From the NCBI GenBank assembly GCA_016869215.1, contig VGEP01000002.1, positions 62,001-126,000 of the forward strand: a stretch of 64,000 nucleotides of DNA, given 5' to 3'. The translations under genes were made by a program, and so were the position numbers. The notes below the pieces were generated by a model, which saw only the letters and a list, made by a program, of their open reading frames with translations, did no database searches and was not told the DNA's origin. This DNA is from Alphaproteobacteria bacterium. GTDB taxonomy: Bacteria; Pseudomonadota; Alphaproteobacteria; Rhizobiales; Xanthobacteraceae. Of the stretch, positions 32,639-43,777 are shown one piece after another (positions within the stretch are counted from its first letter, which is position 1; every line of letters begins with the position of its first letter).

Positions 32639-34128
32639 CGGCGATCTCGGCGCAGCTTCCGGCGCTCCAGGTCGTGCTGCCGCTGCTCGGAGCGGTGCTG
32701 GCGGCACTGATGCGCCGCGGAACCCCTGCATTCGCATTGACGCTGGCCATCAGCTGGACGCTGCCTTTCATTTCCGGCGCGCTGCTGTACCAGACGCTGA
32801 CCGGCGACCCGATCTCCTACCGCCTTGGCGGCTGGGAACCGCCGTTCGGCATCGAATACCGCGTCGACGTGCTGAACGCCTTCGTGCTGATGCTGGTGTC
32901 GAGCGTGGGCGCGGTGATTCTGCCGTTCGCGCATCGCAGCGTCGCGTCCGAAATCGACGAGGACAAGCACGCCTGGTTCTATTGCATGTATCTGCTTTGT
33001 CTGGCCGGCCTGCTGGGCATCGCGATTACCGGCGACGCCTTCAATGCCTTCGTGTTTCTCGAAATCTCTTCGCTGGCGACCTACGTGCTGATCGCTCTCG
33101 GCCGCGACCGCCGCGCGCTGCTTTCGGCGTTCCAGTACCTGATCGTCGGCACCATCGGCGCGACGCTGTACGTCCTGGGCGTCGGCCTGATCTACCTCGT
33201 CACCGGCACTCTCAACATGCACGACCTGTCGACGCGGCTGGTCGAAGCCTATGCGGTCTATCCGCAGCCGGTGCTGGCGGGCCTTGCCTTCATCGTCGTC
33301 GGTGTCGGCCTGAAGCTGGCGCTGTTCCCGATGCACGTCTGGCTGCCGAATGCCTACGCCTATGCGCCGTCGGTGGTCAGCGCGTTCCTGGCCGCGACCG
33401 CGACCAAGGTCGCGGTCTATCTGCTGATCCGGTTTTCGTTCGGGGTGTTCGGGAAAGCGGTCGCGTTTCCCACGCTCACCGTCACCGACCTGATCGTGGG
33501 TCTGTCGATCGCCGCGATGTTCGTGGGCGCGGCCGCGGCCGTCTACCAGACCGACCTCAAGCGGATGCTGGCCTATTCGTCGGTCTCCCAGATCGGCTAC
33601 ATCACGCTCGGCGTCGGGCTCGCGAACCAGGCAGGCCTCACCGGCGGCATCGTGCATCTCGCCAACCATGCGATCATGAAGGCCGCGCTGTTCCTTGCGC
33701 TAGGCGCGGCGGTGTATCGCATCGGCACCTGCAAGCTGAACGACCTCTCCGGCATCGGCCGGCGCATGCCGCTGACCATGACCGCGTTTGCCATCGCGGG
33801 CTTCGGGCTGATCGGCACGCCCGGCACCGCCGGATTCATTTCCAAGTGGTACCTGGCGCTTGGCTCGCTTGAAGTCGGCGGCTGGCCGCTGCTGCTCGCG
33901 ATCGTGGCGAGCTCGATGATCGCTGTGGTCTATGTCGGCCGCGTCGTCGAGGTGATGTGGTTCCGGGAGGAATCGCCGCACGTCAAAGGCGCGAGCGAAG
34001 CACCGCTGGCGATGTTGCTGCCGATCCTGGTGCTGGCCGCGGCGACGGTCTATTTCGGCTTCGATACCCGCGCCACCGCCGGCATCGCAACCCGCGCGGC
34101 CGAAATGCTGATCGGGGGCCTGCGATGA
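32635..34128 (+). CDS. mrpD: Mrp-type antiporter, first ND4/ND5-like proton-conducting subunit (MrpD type)
   Basis: A 497-residue protein with about fourteen hydrophobic spans. The proton-conducting subunit marks are present: DLKRMLAYSSVSQIGYITLG, ANHAIMKAALFLALGA with its Lys in the membrane, and the end GTPGTAGFISKWYLAL. It is one of three such subunits in the operon. ATG 32635 overlaps the mrpC stop. Confidence 0.9.
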   Translation: MTAISAQLPALQVVLPLLGAVLAALMRRGTPAFALTLAISWTLPFISGALLYQTLTGDPISYRLGGWEPPFGIEYRVDVLNAFVLMLVSSVGAVILPFAHRSVASEIDEDKHAWFYCMYLLCLAGLLGIAITGDAFNAFVFLEISSLATYVLIALGRDRRALLSAFQYLIVGTIGATLYVLGVGLIYLVTGTLNMHDLSTRLVEAYAVYPQPVLAGLAFIVVGVGLKLALFPMHVWLPNAYAYAPSVVSAFLAATATKVAVYLLIRFSFGVFGKAVAFPTLTVTDLIVGLSIAAMFVGAAAAVYQTDLKRMLAYSSVSQIGYITLGVGLANQAGLTGGIVHLANHAIMKAALFLALGAAVYRIGTCKLNDLSGIGRRMPLTMTAFAIAGFGLIGTPGTAGFISKWYLALGSLEVGGWPLLLAIVASSMIAVVYVGRVVEVMWFREESPHVKGASEAPLAMLLPILVLAAATVYFGFDTRATAGIATRAAEMLIGGLR

Positions 34129-35648
34129 CCGCGTTGCTGCGCCCCGACTGCCTTGTGCTGGCTTCGATGATCATTCCGCTCGTCGCAGCTCTCGTTATTC
34201 CGGTGTTCCACAACCGTTCGAACCTGCGCGAAGGCGTGACCCTGATCGCGGCTGTCCTGCTCTGCGCGACAGTCTGGTCGCTGCTGCCGGGCGTGATGGC
34301 GGGGAAGCCGCCGTCCTACGACGTGGTCGAGGTACTGCCAGGCGTGGCGCTCGCCTTCAAGATCGAGCCGCTGGGCATGCTGTTCGGGCTGATCGCCTCG
34401 ACGCTCTGGATCGTCAACTCGGTCTATTCGATCGGCTACATGCGCGCCCACAACGAGCCGCGGCAGACCACCTACTACGTCTGCTTCGCGATCGCGCTTG
34501 CCAGCACGATGGGCGTGGCCTTCGCCAAGAACCTGTTCACGCTGTTCTTGTTCTACGAGCTGTTGACGATCTCGACCTATCCGCTGGTCACGCATAACCG
34601 CGACTCCAAGTCGATGTCGTCGGGGCGGCTTTATCTGATGCTGCTGCTCGGCACGTCCATGCTGCTGTTCCTGCCGGCAATCATCGCGACCTTCGTGCTG
34701 GCGGGAACGACCGACTTCGCGCCCGGCGGAATCCTAGCCGGCAAGGCCGGGACCACCACGCTGATCGTCCTGTTGGCGCTGTTCGCCTTTGGTATCGGCA
34801 AAGCCGCGGTCATGCCGCTGCACTTCTGGCTGCCCGCCGCGATGGTGGCGCCGACCCCTGTTAGCGCCCTCCTTCACGCGGTCGCCGTCGTTAAGGCGGG
34901 CGTGTTCTGCGTTGCCAAGATCGTGCTCTACGTGTTCGGTCTGGATTCGCTGTCCGGCAGCGGCGCGAACGTGTGGCTGGTCTATCTCGCGACCGCCTGC
35001 ATCGTCGGCGCCTCGCTGATCGCGCTGTCGCGCGGCAACCTGAAGGCGCGGCTGGCCTACTCGACCGTGAGCCAACTCGCCTATGTTGTGCTCGGCGCGG
35101 CGCTGGCGACCTCGGCAGGCCTGCTCGGCGGCGCGCTGCAGATCGCCATGCATGCGGTCGGCAAGATCACTCTGTTCTTCTGCGCCGGCGCGATCTACAT
35201 CGCCACCCACAAGACCGAGATCAAGCAGCTCGACGGCATCGGCCGCACTATGCCGTTTACGATGCTGGCGTTCCTGATCGGGTCGCTCAGCATCATCGGC
35301 ATCCCGCCGCTCGGCGGGACCTGGTCGAAGTGGTATCTGGCGCTCGCGGCCGCCGACGCGGGCTTCCTGATCGTGGTCGGCGCGCTCATGGTCAGCTCGC
35401 TGCTGAACGTCGCCTACCTGCTGTCGATCGTGGGTCGCGCCTTCTTCCTGCCGCCACGCCCCGACGATGACGATCACGGGCACGGAAACGGGCATGGACA
35501 CGCCAACGGCCATGCCGAGGGGGGAATCCACGAGGCCCCGCTGGCCTGCGTCATTCCGTTGTCGCTGACGGCGCTCGGCTGCATCGTGCTGTTCTTCCAG
35601 ATCGACAACATCACCGCCCTGCTCGCTCCGGCGGCGGCGGGAAAATAG
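34125..35648 (+). CDS. Mrp-type antiporter, second ND4/ND5-like proton-conducting subunit
   Basis: A 507-residue membrane protein with the ND family marks HFWLPAAMVAPTPVSALLHA, VAVVKAGVF (membrane Lys), LKARLAYSTVSQLAYVVLG and IPPLGGTWSKWYLAL. It overlaps the first such subunit by four bases. Near residues 445-468 a loop is very rich in His, Gly and Asp (DDDDHGHGNGHGHANGHAEG), which might bind metal. It is a paralogue and not a copy of the first subunit. Confidence 0.9.
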   Translation: MTALLRPDCLVLASMIIPLVAALVIPVFHNRSNLREGVTLIAAVLLCATVWSLLPGVMAGKPPSYDVVEVLPGVALAFKIEPLGMLFGLIASTLWIVNSVYSIGYMRAHNEPRQTTYYVCFAIALASTMGVAFAKNLFTLFLFYELLTISTYPLVTHNRDSKSMSSGRLYLMLLLGTSMLLFLPAIIATFVLAGTTDFAPGGILAGKAGTTTLIVLLALFAFGIGKAAVMPLHFWLPAAMVAPTPVSALLHAVAVVKAGVFCVAKIVLYVFGLDSLSGSGANVWLVYLATACIVGASLIALSRGNLKARLAYSTVSQLAYVVLGAALATSAGLLGGALQIAMHAVGKITLFFCAGAIYIATHKTEIKQLDGIGRTMPFTMLAFLIGSLSIIGIPPLGGTWSKWYLALAAADAGFLIVVGALMVSSLLNVAYLLSIVGRAFFLPPRPDDDDHGHGNGHGHANGHAEGGIHEAPLACVIPLSLTALGCIVLFFQIDNITALLAPAAAGK

Positions 35649-35667
35649 CGGCACCGGGAACGATCCG

Positions 35668-35955
35668 ATGAACGATTCTCACACCGCGCATCATCCGGCA
35701 CCGGGCGACAAGTCCGGAAAGGCCTACTGGCTCGACAATCCGCGCAACGTGAACCGCATCGTATGGGCCCTCTACGCGGTGTGCGCGCTGCTGTTGGCGA
35801 TCGACGTGTTCGTGCACAAACACGGTCCGTTCAAGATCGAGCATCTGTTCGGATTCTACGGCATCTACGGCTTCGTGGCCTGCGTCGCGCTGGTGATCGC
35901 AGCGAAGGGCCTGCGCGTCATCCTGATGCGGCCGGAGGACTACTATGATCGGTGA
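35668..35955 (+). CDS. small membrane protein of the Mrp operon
   Basis: A 95-residue protein with a soluble N-terminus (about 1-27) and two hydrophobic spans (28-48 and 60-84), ending LRVILMRPEDYYDR. I do not know a named family, but similar small proteins occur in Mrp-like operons of alphaproteobacteria. It lies 19 bases after the second ND-like subunit and overlaps the third by 11 bases, so it is clearly part of the operon. Confidence 0.8.
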   Translation: MNDSHTAHHPAPGDKSGKAYWLDNPRNVNRIVWALYAVCALLLAIDVFVHKHGPFKIEHLFGFYGIYGFVACVALVIAAKGLRVILMRPEDYYDR

Positions 35956-37636
35956 GTTCTCTCCGGGCCTGATCCTGATTGTCGGCGCGCTGTTGGTGCC
36001 GCTGCTGAGAGGCCACCTGCGCTCGGCCTACATGCTCGCGCTGCCGGGTCTGGCGTTCTGGTATCTGCTCGGCCTCGACCACGGATCGTTCGGGCAGATT
36101 CAGACCGCCGGCACGACGCTCGTCACCCTGCGGGTCGACAAGCTTAGCCTCATATTCGGCTACATCTTCCTGGTCGCGGCCTTCCTCGGTGTGCTCTACG
36201 CGCTGCACGTCGACGACACGCTGCAGCATGTCGCGGGTCTCATTTACGCCGGCAGTGCGGTCGGCGCTGTGTTCGCCGGCGACCTGATCACCCTGTTCAT
36301 CTTCTGGGAAGGCACCGCCATCGCCTCGGTGTTCCTGATCTGGGCATCGCGCACGGAGACGGCCTACCGCGCGGGACTGCGCTACCTGGTGATCCAGGTC
36401 GGCTCCGGCGTACTGCTGCTCGCCGGCGCGATCGTCCACTACCGCCAGACCGGATCGATCGCCTTCGATCACATCGGGCTGTCGTCGCTGGCGTCCTGGC
36501 TGATCTTCCTGTCCTTCGGGATCAAGTGCGCCTTCCCGCTGATGCACAACTGGCTGCAGGACGCCTACCCAGAGGCCACCGTGACCGGCACGGTGATGCT
36601 GTCGGCGTTCACGACCAAGCTTGCGGTCTATGCGCTGGCGCGAAGCTACTCCGGAACCGAAATCCTGGTGCCGATCGGCGCGGCGATGACAGCGTTCCCG
36701 ATCTTCTACGCGGTGATCGAGAACGACCTGCGGCGCGTTCTGGCCTACAGCCTGAATAACCAGCTCGGCTTCATGGTGGTCGGGATCGGCATCGGCACCG
36801 AGATGGCGATCAACGGCACGGTGGCGCACGCGTTCTCGCACATCCTCTACAAAGCGTTGTTGTTCATGTCGATGGGCGCGGTGCTGTTCCGCGTCGGAAC
36901 CATCAAGGGCTCTGAGCTTGGCGGGCTCTACAAGTCCATGCCATGGACCGCAAGCTTCTGCATCGTCGGCGCGGCGTCGATCTCGTCGTTCCCGCTGTTC
37001 AGCGGCTTCATCAGCAAGGCGCTGATCATCTCGGCGGCGATGGACGGCGGCTACTTCTGGACCTGGCTGGTGCTGCTGTTTGCCAGCGCCGGAGTGTTCC
37101 ACCATTCGGGCATCAAGATTCCCTATTTCGCTTTCTTCGCTCACGACTCGGGCAAGCGCTGCGACGAGGCGCCGGGCAACATGCTCTGCGCAATGGCGAT
37201 CACCGCCGCGCTGTGCGTGCTGATCGGCCTGTTCCCCTGGCAGCTCTATGCGCTGCTTCCTTATGCGGTGAATTACGCGCCATACACCGTCGAGCACGTC
37301 GTCACGCAGATGCAGCTTTTGATGTTCTCGGCGCTGGCCTTCACCGTGCTGATGCGGACCGGCATCTATCCGCCCGAGCTGCGCTCCACCAATGTCGACT
37401 TCGATTGGTTCTATCGCAAAGGCGGCAAGGGCCTAGCGGTCGCAACGGGCGGCGCGCTGCAAACAGCGTGGGACGGGTTCGTCACGGCGAGCCGACGGGC
37501 GACGAGGCAGGTGATCGCCGGCATCTATCGCCACCACGGCCCGGAGGGAATGCTGGCCCGCACCTGGCCGACCGGCGACATGACGTTCTGGACCACGGTG
37601 ATCCTGGCCGCCTGCCTGATCCTGGCCTACTTCTGA
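35945..37636 (+). CDS. Mrp-type antiporter, third ND4/ND5-like proton-conducting subunit
   Basis: A 563-residue membrane protein of the ND family: LFIFWEGTAIASVFLIWASR, FGIKCAFPLMHNWLQDAYPEATV (cited as CAFPLMHNWLQDAYPEA), NDLRRVLAYSLNNQLGFMVVG and SHILYKALLFMSMGA with the membrane Lys. It is longer than the other two, with a C-terminal tail after residue 480. It may take the place of the N-terminal half of MrpA. It closes the operon and overlaps the small membrane protein gene. Confidence 0.9.
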   Translation: MIGEFSPGLILIVGALLVPLLRGHLRSAYMLALPGLAFWYLLGLDHGSFGQIQTAGTTLVTLRVDKLSLIFGYIFLVAAFLGVLYALHVDDTLQHVAGLIYAGSAVGAVFAGDLITLFIFWEGTAIASVFLIWASRTETAYRAGLRYLVIQVGSGVLLLAGAIVHYRQTGSIAFDHIGLSSLASWLIFLSFGIKCAFPLMHNWLQDAYPEATVTGTVMLSAFTTKLAVYALARSYSGTEILVPIGAAMTAFPIFYAVIENDLRRVLAYSLNNQLGFMVVGIGIGTEMAINGTVAHAFSHILYKALLFMSMGAVLFRVGTIKGSELGGLYKSMPWTASFCIVGAASISSFPLFSGFISKALIISAAMDGGYFWTWLVLLFASAGVFHHSGIKIPYFAFFAHDSGKRCDEAPGNMLCAMAITAALCVLIGLFPWQLYALLPYAVNYAPYTVEHVVTQMQLLMFSALAFTVLMRTGIYPPELRSTNVDFDWFYRKGGKGLAVATGGALQTAWDGFVTASRRATRQVIAGIYRHHGPEGMLARTWPTGDMTFWTTVILAACLILAYF

Positions 37637-37653
37637 CGCCGGCAATCGGCGTC
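37635..37653 (+). terminator. hairpin after the Mrp operon
   Basis: A perfect 7-bp stem (GACGCCG with CGGCGTC) and 5-base loop starts inside the stop codon of the last Mrp gene. There is no clear T run, so it may be a weak or Rho-assisted terminator or an RNA end protector. Confidence 0.5.
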
Positions 37654-37703
37654 GACAAGATCGGCGGTAATTGCTTCAATAGCGGCGGCTTCGGGCTCGC
37701 CAC

Positions 37704-38681
37704 ATGACATTGCATCGCCGCCGTCTCGTTCAATCGATCGGAGCGCTCGCCGCCGCGTCCGCCCTGCCCCAGGCCGCACGCGCTCAGTCTTATCCATCGC
37801 GCCCGGTCAAGCTCGTCGTCGGCTACGCGCCCGGCGGGGCGACCGACATCACCGCGCGCCTGATCGGGCAGTGGCTGTCCGAGAAGCTGAAGCAGGCGTT
37901 CGTGGTCGAGAATCGTCCAGGCGTCGCGACCAACATCGCGACCGAGGCGGTGATCAATTCCCCGCCGGATGGCTACACGCTGCTGATGGCAAGTGCTGCC
38001 AACGCCATCAACGCCGAGATGTACGAGAAGCTCAAATTCAATTTCGTGCGCGACACCGCTGCTGTCGCTGGCGTGATCCGGATGCAGAACGTGCTGGTCG
38101 TGCATCCCGACGTCCCGGCGCGCAACGTCGCCGAACTGATCCAATATGCCAAGGCGAACCCGGACAAGCTGACCTATGCCTCGCCCGGCATCGGCAGCCC
38201 GGGCCATGTGTCCGCCGAACTGTTCAAGATGATGACCGGCGCGCCGCTGACGCACCTGCCCTACCGCGGCGTGGCGCCGGCGCTGACCGACCTGCTGTCC
38301 GGCCGCATCAAGGTCATGGTCGACAACATGGCGACCGCCTTGCCGAACATCACCGCCGGCAAGGTGCGCGCGCTCGGCGTCACCACCGCCGCCCGTTCGA
38401 CCCTGCTGCCGAACCTTCCCACCGTCGCAGAGGGGGTGCCGGGCTACGAAGCCAGTTCCTGGTTCGGTGTCGTTGCGCCCAAGGACACGCCCCGGCTCGC
38501 GGTCGAAACGCTCAACGTGGAGATCAACCGGGCGCTGGCCGACCCGTCGATCGCCGTTCGGTTCGGCACCCTGGGCGGCACACCGCTGCCGGGCTCGCCC
38601 GCCGACTTCAGCCGCATGATCGCCCAGGAAACCGAGAAATGGGCCAAAGTCGTGCGGTTCGCCGGCGCCAAGGTGAATTGA
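37704..38681 (+). CDS. Bug/TctC-family tripartite tricarboxylate transporter binding protein
   Basis: A 325-residue Bug protein. The signal (HRRRLVQSIGALAAASAL) ends near residue 27. VKLVVGYAPGGATDITARL, FVVENRPGVATNIAT and SPPDGYTLLMAS are classical Bug parts. It is the third orphan binding protein of this family in the window; no membrane subunits are near. No clear ribosome site precedes the ATG. Confidence 0.88.
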   Translation: MTLHRRRLVQSIGALAAASALPQAARAQSYPSRPVKLVVGYAPGGATDITARLIGQWLSEKLKQAFVVENRPGVATNIATEAVINSPPDGYTLLMASAANAINAEMYEKLKFNFVRDTAAVAGVIRMQNVLVVHPDVPARNVAELIQYAKANPDKLTYASPGIGSPGHVSAELFKMMTGAPLTHLPYRGVAPALTDLLSGRIKVMVDNMATALPNITAGKVRALGVTTAARSTLLPNLPTVAEGVPGYEASSWFGVVAPKDTPRLAVETLNVEINRALADPSIAVRFGTLGGTPLPGSPADFSRMIAQETEKWAKVVRFAGAKVN

Positions 38682-38783
38682 CGTTCAGACGCGCGACGCC
38701 CGTTTCCGCGGGCTGACTCATCCTCTCGCCAACCCAGGCAGGCGGCGCTAAAGAGTGCGCCACAAAATCCCGCTGGGTTCTCG

Positions 38784-40565
<1,782 letters not shown>

Positions 40566-40675
40566 TGCGAACGCCCGGCCCGCCGAAATCTGGATCGCCG
40601 GACGACCGGCATTTTTCCTCTGGCGAAAGGCCAGTCCGCTATAGTGGCGGTCAAATTCGAGGGGCGGAGAGCGAA

Positions 40676-42424
40676 ATGTCCCGCGTGATTCTTGCGCTGC
40701 GTACCTTCCTGGGGCTGGCGCTGCCCTACTTCAACTCCGAGGATCGCTGGCGCGGGCGCTTCCTGCTGGCCGGCGTCATCGCGGGCGAACTGGGCCTCGT
40801 CTATCTCGCCGTGACGGTGATCAACTGGAATGCCCGCTTCTTCAATGCGCTGGAGAAGAAAAGCTGGGAGATGATGGCGCCGGAACTGGTGACGCTCATT
40901 TTCCTGGTGCTCGGTGCGATCGCGGTAGGAATGGCGCAGTACTATTTCGGCCAGACGCTGACCATCCGATGGCGGCAATGGATGACAGAACGCTACGTCG
41001 GGATGTGGATGGCGGAAGGCCGCCATTACCGCATCCACTTCGTCCACCAGAACGTCGACAACATTCATCTGCGGATCGCGAACGACATCTATCTGTTCAT
41101 TCAGCGCACGCACGAGCTGGGCACAAGCCTTTTGAGCAGCGTCGTGGCGCTCGCGTCGTTCGCCTACGTGCTGTGGGGCGTCTCGGCCATTGCGCCGCTG
41201 CCGCTGTTCGGCGTCGACCTGTCGTTTCCCGGCTACCTGATCGTGTTCGCGCTGGCCTACGCCGCTATCGGCACCACGTTCGCGCACCTGATCGGCCGTC
41301 CTCTCATTCCGCTCAACTTCAACCAGCAGCGGCGCGAGGCTGACTTCCGCTTCGCCATTGCGCGCGTCACCGACTATGCCGAACCGGTGGCGCTGATGCG
41401 CGGCGAGGCGGTCGAGCGCCAGGAGCTTGGCCGCCGCTTCTCGGCGCTGGTCGCCAACTGGACACGGCTGGTGTCGCGGCATACGGGCCTGACCGCCTTC
41501 GTCTCGGGCTACGGGCACATCTCGACCGCGGTTCCGATCCTGATCGGCACGCCCGCCTATCTCGCTGGCGCGACGCCACTCGGCGTGCTGATGCAAGGCG
41601 CGCTGGCGTTCCAGCGCGTCGAAGGCGCGTTCGCGTTCTGCCTCAGCTCCTACAGCAAGATCGCCGAATGGAAGGCCATCGTGGACCGGCTGTCGCAGTT
41701 CGAAGCCGCCATGAAGGAGGTCGACAGCCCGGAGCTTGCGGGCGCCGCGATCCGCCGCGCGCCGGGATCGGACGGCGCGCTCGCGATCGACGGCCTGGTG
41801 CTGCGTCCGCTGGACGGCGAGGCGATCGCCGCCATTCCCGAACTGAACGTGCTGCCGGGCGAGCAGCTTCTGATCACCGGGCCGTCGGGCGCGGGCAAGT
41901 CTTGCCTGCTGCGCGCCATCGCAGGCATCTGGCCGCTGGGCGAGGGAACCGTGCAACTGCCGCAGGACGCGCGCGTGATCGCGCTGCCGCAGCGGCGATA
42001 CTTCCCGCTCGGACCGCTGCGCCAAGCCCTGACCTATCCGACGCCGTCGGAGGCCTATACCGACGAACAGATTCGAGAGGCGATGGCCGCGGCCGGGATC
42101 GGCGGCCTCGCCGACCGGCTCGACGAAACCGCCGAATGGAGCACGGTGCTGTCGGGCGGCGAGCAGCAGCGGATCGGCTTTGCCCGCGTCCTGCTGCACC
42201 GGCCGAATGTGATTCTGCTCGACGAGGCGGCATCGACGCTGGAGGACGCGGAAACACGCGACCTTTACCGCATGCTGAGCGAGCGGCTTCCCGGCGCGAT
42301 CGTCATTTCCATCGGCCGGTCGGCGGCGCTCGCCGGCCTGCATCACCGCACCTATGAGATGCGCGCCACCGCAACTGCGGGCGGGCCGCCGCCCGTCGCG
42401 GCGCTCGCCACAGCCACCGTATGA
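40676..42424 (+). CDS. SbmA/BacA-like ABC transporter with fused ATPase (YddA type)
   Basis: A 582-residue protein. The N-terminal half is the ABC_membrane_2 type (NWNARFFNALEKKSWEMM, RWRQWMTERYVGMWMAEGRH, QNVDNIHLRIANDI), as in SbmA, BacA and YddA. The C-terminal ATPase has Walker A GPSGAGKS (about 402) and signature LSGGEQQR (about 491). BacA relatives import peptides and affect very-long-chain fatty acids in lipid A; with an ATPase the group is close to Mycobacterium Rv1819c and YddA. ATG 40676 has a GGGGCGGAGAG ribosome site; a start at 40565 overlapping the ndvA stop is less likely. Confidence 0.87.
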   Translation: MSRVILALRTFLGLALPYFNSEDRWRGRFLLAGVIAGELGLVYLAVTVINWNARFFNALEKKSWEMMAPELVTLIFLVLGAIAVGMAQYYFGQTLTIRWRQWMTERYVGMWMAEGRHYRIHFVHQNVDNIHLRIANDIYLFIQRTHELGTSLLSSVVALASFAYVLWGVSAIAPLPLFGVDLSFPGYLIVFALAYAAIGTTFAHLIGRPLIPLNFNQQRREADFRFAIARVTDYAEPVALMRGEAVERQELGRRFSALVANWTRLVSRHTGLTAFVSGYGHISTAVPILIGTPAYLAGATPLGVLMQGALAFQRVEGAFAFCLSSYSKIAEWKAIVDRLSQFEAAMKEVDSPELAGAAIRRAPGSDGALAIDGLVLRPLDGEAIAAIPELNVLPGEQLLITGPSGAGKSCLLRAIAGIWPLGEGTVQLPQDARVIALPQRRYFPLGPLRQALTYPTPSEAYTDEQIREAMAAAGIGGLADRLDETAEWSTVLSGGEQQRIGFARVLLHRPNVILLDEAASTLEDAETRDLYRMLSERLPGAIVISIGRSAALAGLHHRTYEMRATATAGGPPPVAALATATV

Positions 42425-42467
42425 CGACAACGACGGTCCATCGACCGAACCAACTCCGGAGCCGACG

Positions 42468-43043
42468 ATGCTGAAGATGAACCTGTGGGACGCGAACTGG
42501 GATCTCGACGTCGAGGTCTGCCCCTGCGACGTGCATTTCAACGACTGGGTCAAGAAACAGAAGCTCAAGAACAAGCTAATCTACCACTTCGGGACCGGGA
42601 CGCATCACGTCATCGGCATCCAGCAGGCGATCAACAAGTCCGGCAATACCGTGTTCGCGATCACCGCCTCGAAGGGCGAATACGACACCTACATCGAGCT
42701 GTCGTCCAAGAAGGCGCAGGTTTCGAAGAACTATCTCGCCTACTTCGGCGACATCTACCTGACCAACCCGAAGCTGCTGCCGGACTTCGACGTGGTCACG
42801 ATGTTCCACCTCTGCGAGTTCTTCCATCCCAACACGGCCAGCAAATCCTACGGCGGGGTCGACGATGCCAAGCTGCTGGACATGTTCACCGCCAAGACCA
42901 AGCCCGGCGGCTACATCCTGTTCTACACGCGCTCGATGGCCTTCGACCGCGCCCACCCGATCATCCTGAAATGGGAGAAGAAGGGACAAGTCAAGCGCGT
43001 CGGCGAATTCAAGACCCTGCTGGTGTTCCGGAAGAAGCGCTGA
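42468..43043 (+). CDS. methyltransferase-like protein of unknown function
   Basis: A 191-residue protein, rich in Lys, not firmly recognised. The order YHFGTGTHHVIGIQ (near 40-53), a central strand with DFDVVTMFHLCEFFHP (about 105-120), then KTKPGGYILFYTRS looks like a class I SAM-methyltransferase fold with an altered glycine loop (FGTGTHH). The acidic residue that holds the SAM ribose is not clear. It is in a plus-strand row after the SbmA-like gene (43 bases) and 9 bases before an SDR gene. Confidence 0.6.
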   Translation: MLKMNLWDANWDLDVEVCPCDVHFNDWVKKQKLKNKLIYHFGTGTHHVIGIQQAINKSGNTVFAITASKGEYDTYIELSSKKAQVSKNYLAYFGDIYLTNPKLLPDFDVVTMFHLCEFFHPNTASKSYGGVDDAKLLDMFTAKTKPGGYILFYTRSMAFDRAHPIILKWEKKGQVKRVGEFKTLLVFRKKR

Positions 43044-43052
43044 GGGTCGGCA

Positions 43053-43775
43053 ATGAGCGGGACGCTGTCGGGTCGACTGGCTCTCGTCACCGGCGCCAGC
43101 GCGGGCATCGGACGCGCTTCGGTCGACGCGCTGGTGGGGGCCGGCGCGCGCGTGTTCGCCACCGGCCGCCGCAAGGCCGAGCTCGACGCACTGACCCGGC
43201 AGCACGGATCGCAGACCGTTCGAGCGATGGCCGGCGATCTCAACGACGGCGGCTTTGCGTCCGAGCTGGCGGACGCCGCGCGCGACGCCGACATCATGCT
43301 GAGCAACGCCGGCATTCTGACCTACGCGCCGCTGGCCGATACGACGTTCGAGGACACCGAGGCGATGTTCCGCACCAACGTGCTGGCCTCATACCGGATC
43401 ACGCTGGAGATGGCGAAGTCGATGGCCGCGCGCCGCCGCGGCCATATCATCGTGATGACATCGATCGCGGCGCGCGAAGTGTATCGCCTGGGCGTGATCT
43501 ATTGCGCCACCAAGCACGCGCTGTCCGCGCTGACGCGCGGGCTGCGGATCGAATTCCAGGAGCACGGCGTCAAGGTCACCGAGATCGCGCCGGGCATGGT
43601 CGACACCGACATTCGCGCGAACAGCCCCCACCCGTCGGTGCAGCAGGCGCTTAAGGTCCGGAAATTCACGGCGCTGACGCCCGCCGAGGTGGCAGAAGCC
43701 GTCGTCTTCGCGGCGCAGTCGGAGGCCAACTGCTGCCCCGACCTGATCGAGCTTCGTCCGCGCGGCTCGGCTTAG
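43053..43775 (+). CDS. short-chain dehydrogenase/reductase (SDR)
   Basis: A 240-residue classical SDR. The cofactor motif is TGASAGIG (14-21), the NAG region LSNAGILTY, the catalytic Ser in MTSIAAREV and the Tyr-Lys pair in YCATKHALSA. The substrate cannot be told. It follows the methyltransferase-like gene by 9 bases and is closed by a strong palindrome, so it ends that unit. Confidence 0.9.
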   Translation: MSGTLSGRLALVTGASAGIGRASVDALVGAGARVFATGRRKAELDALTRQHGSQTVRAMAGDLNDGGFASELADAARDADIMLSNAGILTYAPLADTTFEDTEAMFRTNVLASYRITLEMAKSMAARRRGHIIVMTSIAAREVYRLGVIYCATKHALSALTRGLRIEFQEHGVKVTEIAPGMVDTDIRANSPHPSVQQALKVRKFTALTPAEVAEAVVFAAQSEANCCPDLIELRPRGSA

Positions 43776-43777
43776 GG

